Assembly (NCBI GenBank): GCA_005776545.1
Contig: SXOY01000068.1
Span: 1 to 6,262, forward strand
Reading direction: 5' to 3'
Origin: Planctomycetia bacterium
GTDB taxonomy: Bacteria > Planctomycetota > Phycisphaerae > Phycisphaerales > UBA1924
DNA length: 6,262 bases
Positions 1 to 6,076 of the stretch are shown in pieces. A model generated the notes under the pieces. It searched no databases. It had not been told where the DNA came from and worked only from the letters and a program-made list of their open reading frames with translations. Every line of letters starts with the position of its first letter. The stretch's first letter is position 1. The translations under genes were made by a program, and so were the position numbers.

Positions 1-2018
1 CCAGCACTACCGGTTGCGTCAGCGGAAAACGCGATCTTGAATGGAGCGGACCCATTGCCATCGCGGATAATCGAAGCAGATACACCTGCTCGAGCTGCAT
101 TGATCTTGGTGACCACTTGCTGAAGGGTGTCGGTGGCTGTGAAGGTGATGGTGCGTTCGTAGCTGCCGTTGATCTTGTTAGAAGCACCGGTTCCTGTAGC
201 TTCGCCGAGGATGTTCAGTGACTTGGCTGCTGAGCCTGATTCGTCAGCGATCTTGATTTTGGTGGAGCCATTTGTGCCGCTGTTTTCGATGATTTCGAGG
301 CCGTCACCGTTTGCGTTGATGCGAGCTGTGACGTCCAGGCCGCGGCTGTTGATCTTGTCAATTACATCGCCGAGCGTCTTGTCGGTGGCGAGGAGTTCAA
401 CCAGGGAAGTGTCGCCAGTGGAGTCAGTGATACGGAAACGACCTGTGCCAACACCTTTGCCGTTATCCATGTCGGTGAGAAGTGTGGCACGGCTGAGGTA
501 TCGTTTTTGCAGACTTGAGCCAGTGACGGTGGCACTTGCGACACCGGTGGCACCTGTAGAAATACCAAGTGACGATGCGGTGTCAGAACCGTTGGTCCCT
601 GTAATGATGAGATTGCTTGTGGTTGAACCGGTGTTGTCGGTGACAGTCAGGCCGGTGCCTTTTGAGTTTAAGGTGACGCTGACACGGTTCGCCGAAGTTG
701 GAGTGGCGCGAGATGCATCTTCGATCTGGCGAATAACTGAGTCCAGTGATGCACCTGTGTCGATCGTGACGTTGAATGTCGTGCCTGAGCGCATCGTGAA
801 GTTGAGTACACCGTTTCCTGTAATACCTGCGCCGCCGTTCAGGCTGGCAAGCAGAGTCGAGTTCATGCCAGCGAGAACTTTCTTGCCGGTGATGGTACTT
901 GTGGATGTGGTTCCGATCAGCCCGAGATCTTTGGCGGTCGTACCGGTGTTTTCGGCCACAGTGATGGTCGTAGTGGGTCCGTTGGAATCGATGAGTTCGA
1001 GTCGTGTGCCATCGCTGCTGATCTGTGCATTGACATCATTGAAGCCGGCGGCCTCGAGTGCATCGTTCATGCGTTTGATGGCCCCGCCAACGGTTGTTAC
1101 AGCGCCCTCGGCAACTACGTTGGGATTGGCGAGCAGGTATACATCACCGAGGTTGACGCGGACTTCGGTGGGTCCCGAACCGCGATCAATAGTCAGCTTG
1201 AAGTTGTACGCGTCTACACCAGTTGGACCTTTGACGTCTACGCCATTTCCATCATTGAAGACGGAAAGAGCAGTTCCATCGCCGAGTTTGTAAACAGTTG
1301 AGCCTACTAGTTCGCCGGTAACGCCGCTGCCTGAACCAGCAATTCCAAGCTGTGTAGCCGTGGTGGACCCGGTGCCGTTGTCAACACGCACCACGCCACC
1401 CGCAGTGTCCTTGATAACCAGTTTGCCATCGCGGACTGAGGCAGTGACCGCCGCGCCCGAGCCGTTAATGGACTCAAGAACATCGTTGACTGTGGCGGAG
1501 CGAGAGAGATCAACAGTGACGGGCGAGCCGGTCGAGGCTGTGATGACGATTCTTCCGCGAGTCACACCTTCGCCACCGTTGAGATCAGCAAGCGCAATGT
1601 CTTTGTCAAGCCGACCACGGGCGGATTCCACAGTCATGGACGTCATGCCTATTGCGGCTGAGTCTTTATTTGCAAATCCTCGAGTTAGAAATTGCTGTGT
1701 GCTCACGAGGCGGTCAACGATGAACTGGTACGAGCCGGGAGTTGCGGTAGTGTCGGCGGTTGCGGTGAGAGCATCCTGATTGCTGCTCGCGGCGGAGAGG
1801 GACTGGAAAACTTTCGCAGTCTTGAACGCAGCTGCGAGCGATTTGAAATTCGTTACTTTGCTGGCGAGATCGAGGAATACTGCCTGTTGAGATTGAACCT
1901 GTACCGCTCGCTGCTGGGCGAGTTGCTGCGGGCGTGCCTCGATCTGGAGGAGTTGCTGAATAAGTTGAGCACTGTTGATACCCGAAAAGATTCCGGTTCC
2001 ACTGGTAATGCCGCTCAT
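1..2018 (-). CDS. fliD: Flagellar filament cap protein FliD (hook-associated protein 2), N-terminal part, cut by the window edge
   Basis: FliD sits at the tip of the growing flagellar filament and helps fold exported flagellin into place; it leaves the cell through the flagellar type III export channel. Seen here: an open frame of 672 codons from ATG (2016-2018) to the left edge, preceded by AAGGAG at 2026-2031 with 7-nt spacing, which fixes the start. Residues 1-110 match the FliD N-terminal domain: SGITSGTGIFSGINSAQLIQ, a Gln-rich helix with the IEARP motif, then an ATPGSYQFIVDRL segment. Five Flagellin_IN-like repeats follow, with their helix motifs near residues 177-187 (VNDVLESINGS), 311-320, 425-436 (LDSVIRQIEDAS), 549-559 (LGDVIDKINSR) and 632-642. 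Four are followed by an LGI-type motif, at residues 224, 365, 484 and 601. The C-terminal FliD_C domain lies outside, so the whole protein must be much longer than 672 residues. It is probably cotranscribed with the small gene 30 nt upstream. The identification is firm; the repeat boundaries are by eye. Confidence 0.93.
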   Translation of the reverse strand, partial: MSGITSGTGIFSGINSAQLIQQLLQIEARPQQLAQQRAVQVQSQQAVFLDLASKVTNFKSLAAAFKTAKVFQSLSAASSNQDALTATADTTATPGSYQFIVDRLVSTQQFLTRGFANKDSAAIGMTSMTVESARGRLDKDIALADLNGGEGVTRGRIVITASTGSPVTVDLSRSATVNDVLESINGSGAAVTASVRDGKLVIKDTAGGVVRVDNGTGSTTATQLGIAGSGSGVTGELVGSTVYKLGDGTALSVFNDGNGVDVKGPTGVDAYNFKLTIDRGSGPTEVRVNLGDVYLLANPNVVAEGAVTTVGGAIKRMNDALEAAGFNDVNAQISSDGTRLELIDSNGPTTTITVAENTGTTAKDLGLIGTTSTSTITGKKVLAGMNSTLLASLNGGAGITGNGVLNFTMRSGTTFNVTIDTGASLDSVIRQIEDASRATPTSANRVSVTLNSKGTGLTVTDNTGSTTSNLIITGTNGSDTASSLGISTGATGVASATVTGSSLQKRYLSRATLLTDMDNGKGVGTGRFRITDSTGDTSLVELLATDKTLGDVIDKINSRGLDVTARINANGDGLEIIENSGTNGSTKIKIADESGSAAKSLNILGEATGTGASNKINGSYERTITFTATDTLQQVVTKINAARAGVSASIIRDGNGSAPFKIAFSADATGSA

Positions 2019-2048
2019 AGCTCTGCTCCTTCGATTCGCGGTATTTGG

Positions 2049-2288
2049 TTATGCAGCACGGCGACGCCAGGAAAGAATCTCTGAAGCGCTGTCGTGGGGA
2101 TAGCGATATGCGATGACATCACGATCCTGATTCAGGAGCATGACCGAGCCTTGTCCCTTGCGGCGACCTGGTCTATGAAGCCCGCTCCGGCGTAATTTGG
2201 CAATATCGAGCACCCACGATGTGAGAACGCGACGATACATCGCTTGCACATCGCTCATCACATCATTTCCGGAATCTGGCGTGGGCAT
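2049..2288 (-). CDS. Small basic protein of unknown function upstream of fliD
   Basis: I do not recognise this 79-residue protein. It begins at ATG 2286-2288 behind GAGGA at 2295-2299 (6-nt spacing) and stops at TAA 2049-2051, 30 nt before fliD on the same strand, so the two probably share a transcript. There is no signal peptide or membrane segment. Residues 11-32 look helical (MYRRVLTSWVLDIAKL lies here), residues 31-46 are strongly basic (KLRRSGLHRPGRRKGQ), and residues 48-74 read like two short strands followed by a helix (VMLLNQDRDVIAYRYP, then SASEILSW), ending in RRRAA. Position suggests a flagellar accessory role. FlaG often precedes fliD, and the VMLLNQDRDVIA stretch faintly recalls the FlaG pattern of hydrophobic strand, turn and 'EVI', but the IPPE motif is absent and I do not call it FlaG. 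A later in-frame ATG at residue 11 is possible but has no better ribosome site. The good ribosome site and tight spacing make it a likely real gene. Confidence 0.68.
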   Translation of the reverse strand: MPTPDSGNDVMSDVQAMYRRVLTSWVLDIAKLRRSGLHRPGRRKGQGSVMLLNQDRDVIAYRYPHDSASEILSWRRRAA

Positions 2289-2312
2289 TTCTCGTCCTCA
2301 TTTGATGCCTAT

Positions 2313-2339
2313 TGATCGGCAGTTGGATAGTCAACCCTG
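2313..2339 (-). promoter_or_regulatory. Candidate sigma-28 (FliA)-type promoter for the small gene and fliD
   Basis: On the minus strand, GCCGATCA at 2313-2320 matches 7 of 8 bases of the sigma-28 -10 consensus GCCGATAA. With the standard 11-nt spacer the -35 octamer is CAGGGTTG (2332-2339), which matches TAAAGTTT at only 4 of 8 positions and lacks the well conserved TAAA core. Transcription would begin near 2306-2308, leaving about 19 nt of leader that holds the GAGGA ribosome site of the small gene. Late flagellar genes including fliD are commonly FliA-dependent, which favours the call; the poor -35 weakens it. Confidence 0.33.
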
Positions 2340-2350
2340 CACTCTGCAGG
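2336..2350. repeat. Perfect 15-bp palindrome, possible operator upstream of the fliD unit
   Basis: CCTGCA, a CTC spacer, then TGCAGG: a perfect 6-bp inverted repeat with a 3-bp centre. It overlaps the -35 position of the candidate sigma-28 promoter and lies about 50 bp upstream of the small gene's start. It could be a binding site for a dimeric regulator or a small hairpin. There is no T-tract on either side, so it is not an intrinsic terminator. A palindrome of this size can occur by chance in 6 kb; its position is the reason to list it. Confidence 0.35.
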
Positions 2351-2552
2351 TGGCTTCTGTTATGTATCGACTCGTGATTACACAGGCTTGGGGGATATGC
2401 GGTTGAGGACTAGAAAAAAGCAATAATGGGACGTCGGGAGCCTTCGGAACTGTTCTAAGTTAACCCCCAGAACCGGTGGGTCGTAGTAAACGTAGATAAA
2501 CTGCCCGCTATCGTGGCGGCGGTGTGCTTAGATTGCCGATACCCCTTCGCCC

Positions 2553-3209
2553 ATGCTGGACCAATATCCACCAGTTTCCCCAAAGATCAGACTCCTTGCC
2601 GGCGTGAATTCCGCGGCGGTTTTGGTGTCGGCGGTCGCATTGGCCATTGGCGCGGTATGTCAGCCCTTTCTGGTTGACGGGCTGAAGCCAGCCTGGATCC
2701 TCATGGGATTCGAGTTGGTTTCGTTGACCGCGGCAGTGATGGGGATCCTGTTCTGGCGGGGTCAGTTTCGACACGGACCAGGGCTTGCCTTGGCATGTGT
2801 GGCTGGCACAATTCTGCTTGCTTCTGGATTAGGTGGCCTGTCAGCACAGTGGACCGTTGCGAACCAATCGATCAAGTTGCTGGTTGTTGCGCGTGCGGCC
2901 GCTGCGGGGCTCATTGCACTCAGTGGCGCAGCGTGTGTTCTTGGCCGCGATCCGAGGGGTTGGCCGACGTTTCTCAAAGGTGTCTTGTGGGGCTTGCCAA
3001 TCCTGGCGCTGGCGGCGTGGTTTGTGAAAGCGGGCGGGGCATTTCTCGACCCGGTGAACAATCTAGGCACCGTCGCGAGGATGATTGCCTATGGCCTGGG
3101 TAGCCTGGTCATTGGCATCAGCATGTGCGTGAGCGTTCACCTGATTGTGAAAGCGTTCGAATTTGGACGATTCAAGCAGGATGAAGAAGACGCCGGCGTG
3201 AAGAACTGA
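2553..3209 (+). CDS. Six-helix integral membrane protein of unknown function
   Basis: I do not recognise this 218-residue protein. It has six likely transmembrane helices at about residues 14-36, 47-69, 76-97, 105-130, 141-160 and 172-200. Basic residues fall in the loops after helices 2 (WRGQFRHG) and 4 (GRDPRGWPTFLK), in the N-terminus (SPKIR) and in the charged C-terminal tail (GRFKQDEEDAGVKN), which predicts both ends in the cytoplasm. No catalytic, transporter or metal-binding motif stands out. The ATG at 2553 has no Shine-Dalgarno sequence in front (the preceding bases are ATACCCCTTCGCCC). An in-frame TAG at 2529-2531 rules out any start much further upstream, so translation may be leaderless or SD-independent. 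It is the only plus-strand gene here, divergent from the fliD unit and convergent with the beta-helix gene, so it is probably transcribed alone. The membrane topology is well supported; the function is open. Confidence 0.8.
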   Translation: MLDQYPPVSPKIRLLAGVNSAAVLVSAVALAIGAVCQPFLVDGLKPAWILMGFELVSLTAAVMGILFWRGQFRHGPGLALACVAGTILLASGLGGLSAQWTVANQSIKLLVVARAAAAGLIALSGAACVLGRDPRGWPTFLKGVLWGLPILALAAWFVKAGGAFLDPVNNLGTVARMIAYGLGSLVIGISMCVSVHLIVKAFEFGRFKQDEEDAGVKN

Positions 3210-3224
3210 TGACGTCGTTACTTC
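3203..3224. repeat. Imperfect palindrome spanning both convergent stop codons
   Basis: The 22 bp centred on GACGTC (3211-3216) pair outward through TGA/TTA and GAA/TTC, with one C-C mismatch (3206/3221) and two G-T pairs. The segment contains the stop codon of the membrane-protein gene (3207-3209) and that of the beta-helix gene (3218-3220). It has no loop at its centre and no T-tract, so it is a poor intrinsic terminator, although it is the only symmetric element in the 8-nt gap. Functional meaning is uncertain. Confidence 0.2.
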
Positions 3225-5431
3225 CCACTGGGCAGAATCTCCAGATCAAACACGGCAAATCCATCGATTTCAAAATATTCTATTTCGATGTGAGCCGGTG
3301 ACTCGGTGTTCTGTTGAAACAGACCTTCATTTTTGGTTGGACCGTGCCAAGTCCAGTTTTCGATGATCGTTGTGCCATTCACTTTGAGGCGGACCCCATC
3401 GTCACTGCGAGTGATGAACCGCCACGCTCCCTTTGGAATGGTGACGGTAGCGGTGGCGAGCATGCCGAAATGGTCGTTGCCTGGACCCTTGGTGGTAAGA
3501 AGATCATTGAGTTTGAGTGATCGTGGGCCGCTATGCCCGAACTTGAGCGAAACCGAATCGCTGGTGGCGGACATTGCTGTATTCGCAACGGCGAGGCGGC
3601 GCCATGCATCGAACTTCGTGCGAGGGTCGGTGTCGTTATCCCAAGTGAAAAATGTAAGATTCCACTGCGTGTCTAAGAACAGGCCGGCTCGCGATGTCAG
3701 ACTGATGCCAAGTTGCGATTCTATCGCATAAGGAGTGAGCATGTTCTTGTGTTTTGGTGTGATTGTGTAGGACTTTCCCTGCAAAACGTGTGTTAATTCG
3801 ACTTCACCAGTCAGTTTGAATTTGACCTCTTCCGACGGGCCTGGATCAATCAACTTACGCTTTGGCTCCATGACATCGACTTGAACAGACTTCATTCCAT
3901 TTGGACGAAACTGAACCAGCGATGTTTGGTGGTCCCAGGGACCCCATTGCGTCATCTGGATACTTTCTCGCCCCCGGAGCGAACGTCGAGCACCAAAGGG
4001 TTGCTTTCTACCGATCGGAACCGGGAAGTCTTTCGGTGGAGACTGCCATGTTCCGGTTCGAATCGGAGTGATATCTGAAGGGATTTCGAGTTCTGTTTTC
4101 GCGGCGAGTATCACGTTGTCAAGCACTTGTAAATTCGTAATGTGGCTGCCGCCGGGCGTATCGCGAATTCTCAGAAAGACATCGGAAGTTCTCGACTCGT
4201 TGCCGGCAATTGTGTTATCACTGACGCCGCGGTACGTTGAACTGATGCCGGGAAGTTGCAGCAGTTTTGAATCATCATCCCACCAGAGGTGAATAGCCAC
4301 GGGATCGTTCAGGAAGAAGTTGGAGAGAATCTGGTTCCCAGACCCGTGTTCGATGTTAACTCCGCCTCTCTCAAGGCCATAACCTGCGAGGCCATTGCGT
4401 TCGAACACGTTGCCAAAGATGACCGTGTCCTGCGAATAGCCTCCCCAGATTCCGCAAATTGAATTGTCTGCGAATCGGTTACTGAGCAGTGTATTTCGTC
4501 TGCTGAAAGTCATTTCAAAGCCATGTGCGGCGGCGTAAGAAAGGTCGTTGGCGCAGAAAATGTTGTCATTGCATCCAAGGCCCACCTGGGTCAGCCCGGG
4601 AACGACAACCTCACCTATTGCTTCTCTTCCGGCGAATCCAAAGATGCCATCGCCACCGTGTGTGACTGAATTAGAAATAATCGTGTTGTGCGAGCATTGC
4701 TCGAACATCAGGATTCCCGCGGAATCCTGGCCGCGGTTGTAGACGCCGTGGCTGTAGCCGCGAATGCAGAAGTCGAACGCGTTGCGGGAGATGATGTTGG
4801 AATCCGACCGCCACATCGCCAGACCCCAGCCAGACAGGAACGAGCAGTCGTTATCGTAGATTCTGGCGAGGCGAACTCGATCAAGAATTATTCCGTTTTG
4901 TCCTTCCCGGATCACGACATCATGAATTACGGTTTCGCTCGACTTTTCAATGACAATTGCCCCACCATATTCCTCGCGCCAGGGTCGCTCATCGTTGTGG
5001 TGCGGGTACAGCCAATCGCTTGCATCTTCCGCCTCTGGGGTGCTCTTCAGGCGCTGGGAGTACATGGTTTTCAACGTTGAGTTTTCGATCGAGAGCAATT
5101 GGGTGTTGGTTGCCCAGATGCCGAGCTTGTAGCCGCAGATTCGCAGATCTTGAAGTGTGACATTGCGGTGGCCATTGACGCGAATTCCTACCCCGAAGAG
5201 CATGTCACGATCTACGAGGTTGTTATTCCCCAGCAGGATGCTCTCCGCCGCGAATTCAATGAATATGTTGTCTGCATCGATTTGAATAACCCCATTGCCA
5301 TCTGAATCTTTGATGACAGTGCCTGCGGGGATCACAATCCTGCAACTTTCAGTAATACTGATATTGTCGCGATCAACTACAACCTCTGGAAGAGCAACTG
5401 CAGTACAACAAAGAAAAACGCTCGCGATCAT
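3218..5431 (-). CDS. Exported right-handed beta-helix protein with C-terminal PA14-like domain
   Basis: A 737-residue protein likely to bind or process a polysaccharide outside the cytoplasm; no enzyme activity can be assigned. Residues 1-14 form a short hydrophobic signal (MIASVFLCCTAVA) without the usual basic N-terminus, and there is no twin-arginine motif. Residues about 50-450 show parallel beta-helix coils of the pectate-lyase/NosD type: short strands with recurring Asn and Gly turns such as NTIISNSV, NTLLSNRF, DTVIFGNVF and NQILSNFF. Residues 495-505 carry WGPWDH, opening a linker beta-domain. Residues about 585-733 resemble PA14, with SDDGVRLKVNG at 676-686 and HIEIEYFEIDGFAVFDLEI at the end. 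PA14 domains often bind carbohydrate. The ATG at 5431 is the most upstream in-frame start, because a TGA lies five codons before it; the only AAGGAA (5450-5455) is 18 nt away, which is far. A GTG at residue 33 is an alternative start but would lose the signal. tatA lies 39 nt upstream. Confidence 0.87.
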   Translation of the reverse strand: MIASVFLCCTAVALPEVVVDRDNISITESCRIVIPAGTVIKDSDGNGVIQIDADNIFIEFAAESILLGNNNLVDRDMLFGVGIRVNGHRNVTLQDLRICGYKLGIWATNTQLLSIENSTLKTMYSQRLKSTPEAEDASDWLYPHHNDERPWREEYGGAIVIEKSSETVIHDVVIREGQNGIILDRVRLARIYDNDCSFLSGWGLAMWRSDSNIISRNAFDFCIRGYSHGVYNRGQDSAGILMFEQCSHNTIISNSVTHGGDGIFGFAGREAIGEVVVPGLTQVGLGCNDNIFCANDLSYAAAHGFEMTFSRRNTLLSNRFADNSICGIWGGYSQDTVIFGNVFERNGLAGYGLERGGVNIEHGSGNQILSNFFLNDPVAIHLWWDDDSKLLQLPGISSTYRGVSDNTIAGNESRTSDVFLRIRDTPGGSHITNLQVLDNVILAAKTELEIPSDITPIRTGTWQSPPKDFPVPIGRKQPFGARRSLRGRESIQMTQWGPWDHQTSLVQFRPNGMKSVQVDVMEPKRKLIDPGPSEEVKFKLTGEVELTHVLQGKSYTITPKHKNMLTPYAIESQLGISLTSRAGLFLDTQWNLTFFTWDNDTDPRTKFDAWRRLAVANTAMSATSDSVSLKFGHSGPRSLKLNDLLTTKGPGNDHFGMLATATVTIPKGAWRFITRSDDGVRLKVNGTTIIENWTWHGPTKNEGLFQQNTESPAHIEIEYFEIDGFAVFDLEILPSGK
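4709..4729. repeat. Perfect 9-bp inverted repeat inside the beta-helix gene
   Basis: CAGGATTCC, a CGC spacer, then GGAATCCTG. In the minus-strand mRNA this would be a strong 9-bp stem with a 3-nt loop within codons for QDSAGIL. A second, weaker hairpin (CGAGC-ATT-GCTCG, 4691-4703) lies 5 nt away. There is no T-tract, so it is not a terminator. It may be only a coincidence of coding sequence. Confidence 0.45.
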
Positions 5432-5442
5432 GTCACGAGCGT
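5410..5442 (-). terminator. Terminator-like hairpin after tatA, overlapping the beta-helix start codon
   Basis: Read on the minus strand: ACGCTCG (5442-5436), an 11-nt loop, CGAGCGT (5424-5418), then a T-rich run (TTTTTCTTT when the last stem T is included). The stem is 7 bp; after a mismatch two more pairs can form inside, leaving CATGA as the loop. The base of the stem is 29 nt past the tatA stop codon, a normal place for an intrinsic terminator. The ATG of the beta-helix gene (5431-5429) sits in the loop, so the same element could end tatA transcripts, attenuate the next gene, or mask its start codon. Confidence 0.5.
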
Positions 5443-5470
5443 ATCAGAGTTCCTTGATAAAAGCCTGAAA

Positions 5471-5914
5471 CTAGTGGGGCGGCTGTGCCGGTTGCTGAGG
5501 ATACTGCGGTGCCTGATATTGAGCTTGCGGCGGATAGGGCTGCTGGGGCATCGGCTGCATAGGTTGCTGCTGCTGCATGTTGGGGTCATATGCACCCTGT
5601 GCAACGCGAGGGTCCTGACCTTCGGTCCCAGGAGCGCGATAGACCGGCTGCTGGGGCAATTGAGGCTGATTCTGATATTGCGGCGGGTTGTAAGGCTGAT
5701 TTGTGTGCGACTGCTGTGACGCGTTGGTTTCTTCTTCGAGCGAACGCATGCCCTTCTTAAACTCGCTCATGCCGCGGCCGAGGTTTCTCATGACTTCCGG
5801 GACACGGCCGCCAAACAGCAGCAACACAATCACGAGAATTACGACGAGCTGAACTGGGCTGAATTCAAACCCGAATCCAAGCACCGGGCTGACGGCAGAC
5901 ATCAAAGGGGACAT
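5471..5914 (-). CDS. tatA: Twin-arginine translocase subunit TatA/TatE with long Pro/Gln-rich tail
   Basis: TatA oligomerises in the cytoplasmic membrane and helps TatC carry folded proteins with twin-arginine signals across. Of 147 residues, 21-34 form the single membrane helix (VQLVVILVIVLLLF), followed by the FGG hinge (34-36) and an amphipathic helix to about residue 60 that includes LGRGMSEFKKGM. Gln22 lies 12 residues before the hinge Phe, the spacing of Gln8 to Phe20 in E. coli TatA; a Gln here favours TatA/E over TatB. The N-terminus is about 14 residues longer than in E. coli. Residues 64-147 are a low-complexity tail with about 25 Gln and 20 Pro. The start at 5914 has GAGGAAGG at 5923-5930 (8-nt spacing); Met5 has no ribosome site. 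No tatB or tatC is in the window. The 162-nt gap to folD suggests its own promoter, though none is clear. TatA-type identity is firm; the choice of tatA over tatE is conventional. Confidence 0.92.
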   Translation of the reverse strand: MSPLMSAVSPVLGFGFEFSPVQLVVILVIVLLLFGGRVPEVMRNLGRGMSEFKKGMRSLEEETNASQQSHTNQPYNPPQYQNQPQLPQQPVYRAPGTEGQDPRVAQGAYDPNMQQQQPMQPMPQQPYPPQAQYQAPQYPQQPAQPPH

Positions 5915-6076
5915 GGGGCAAACCTTCCTCGGTGATTACCGAACGTGAACCTTCCGGCCAATCGTAGCCTTCCTGTGGCGTGCATTCCTAAACCGACTGC
6001 ACCAGATCAATGCATCTGTCGGCGAACAATTGCGTATTTGCAAAAAACAGGGCCGGAAACTGGTAGAAATGGCGCG

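Noticed and set aside
169..1293. Long plus-strand open frame (374 codons) opposite fliD
   Set aside because: The minus strand here clearly encodes FliD with family motifs across the same span. The plus-strand translation is a low-complexity Val/Ser/Pro/Leu mixture with no recognisable domain, as expected of the antisense of a Thr/Gly/Asp/Asn-rich protein.
1360..2084. Two further plus-strand open frames over the 5' part of fliD
   Set aside because: Both are antisense to the well supported FliD N-terminal domain and have no ribosome site or known motif.
2306..2334. Sigma-70-like promoter on the minus strand using TTGACT at 2329-2334
   Set aside because: With 17-nt spacing the -10 would be TAGGCA, matching only two of six positions, and the start of transcription would fall inside the ribosome site.
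2400..2430. A6 run and AATAAT as a promoter or sigma-54 site in the intergenic region
   Set aside because: The minus-strand TTGCTTTTTT looks like a sigma-54 -12 element, but no GG lies at the required 10-nt distance. On the plus strand no -35 hexamer fits AATAAT at 16-18 nt.
2508..3103. Open frames in other frames and on the other strand over the membrane-protein gene
   Set aside because: The 218-residue frame gives six regularly spaced membrane helices that obey the positive-inside rule. The alternatives give Arg/Cys/Pro-rich sequences with no structure.
4688..5080. 130-codon plus-strand frame opposite the beta-helix gene
   Set aside because: It is antisense to continuous beta-helix repeats, and its product shows no recognisable family.
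5929..5942. Small hairpin (TCGGT-AATC-ACCGA on the minus strand) touching the tatA ribosome site
   Set aside because: Five base pairs with a tetraloop is common by chance, and it covers only the edge of GAGGAAGG.
5993..6022. Possible folD terminator: CCGAC and TGCA arms with TTTAGG after it on the minus strand
   Set aside because: The stem is interrupted by a 3-nt bulge, the loop is long and an alternative pairing (CAGAT with ATCTG) competes. The T-tract is only three bases.
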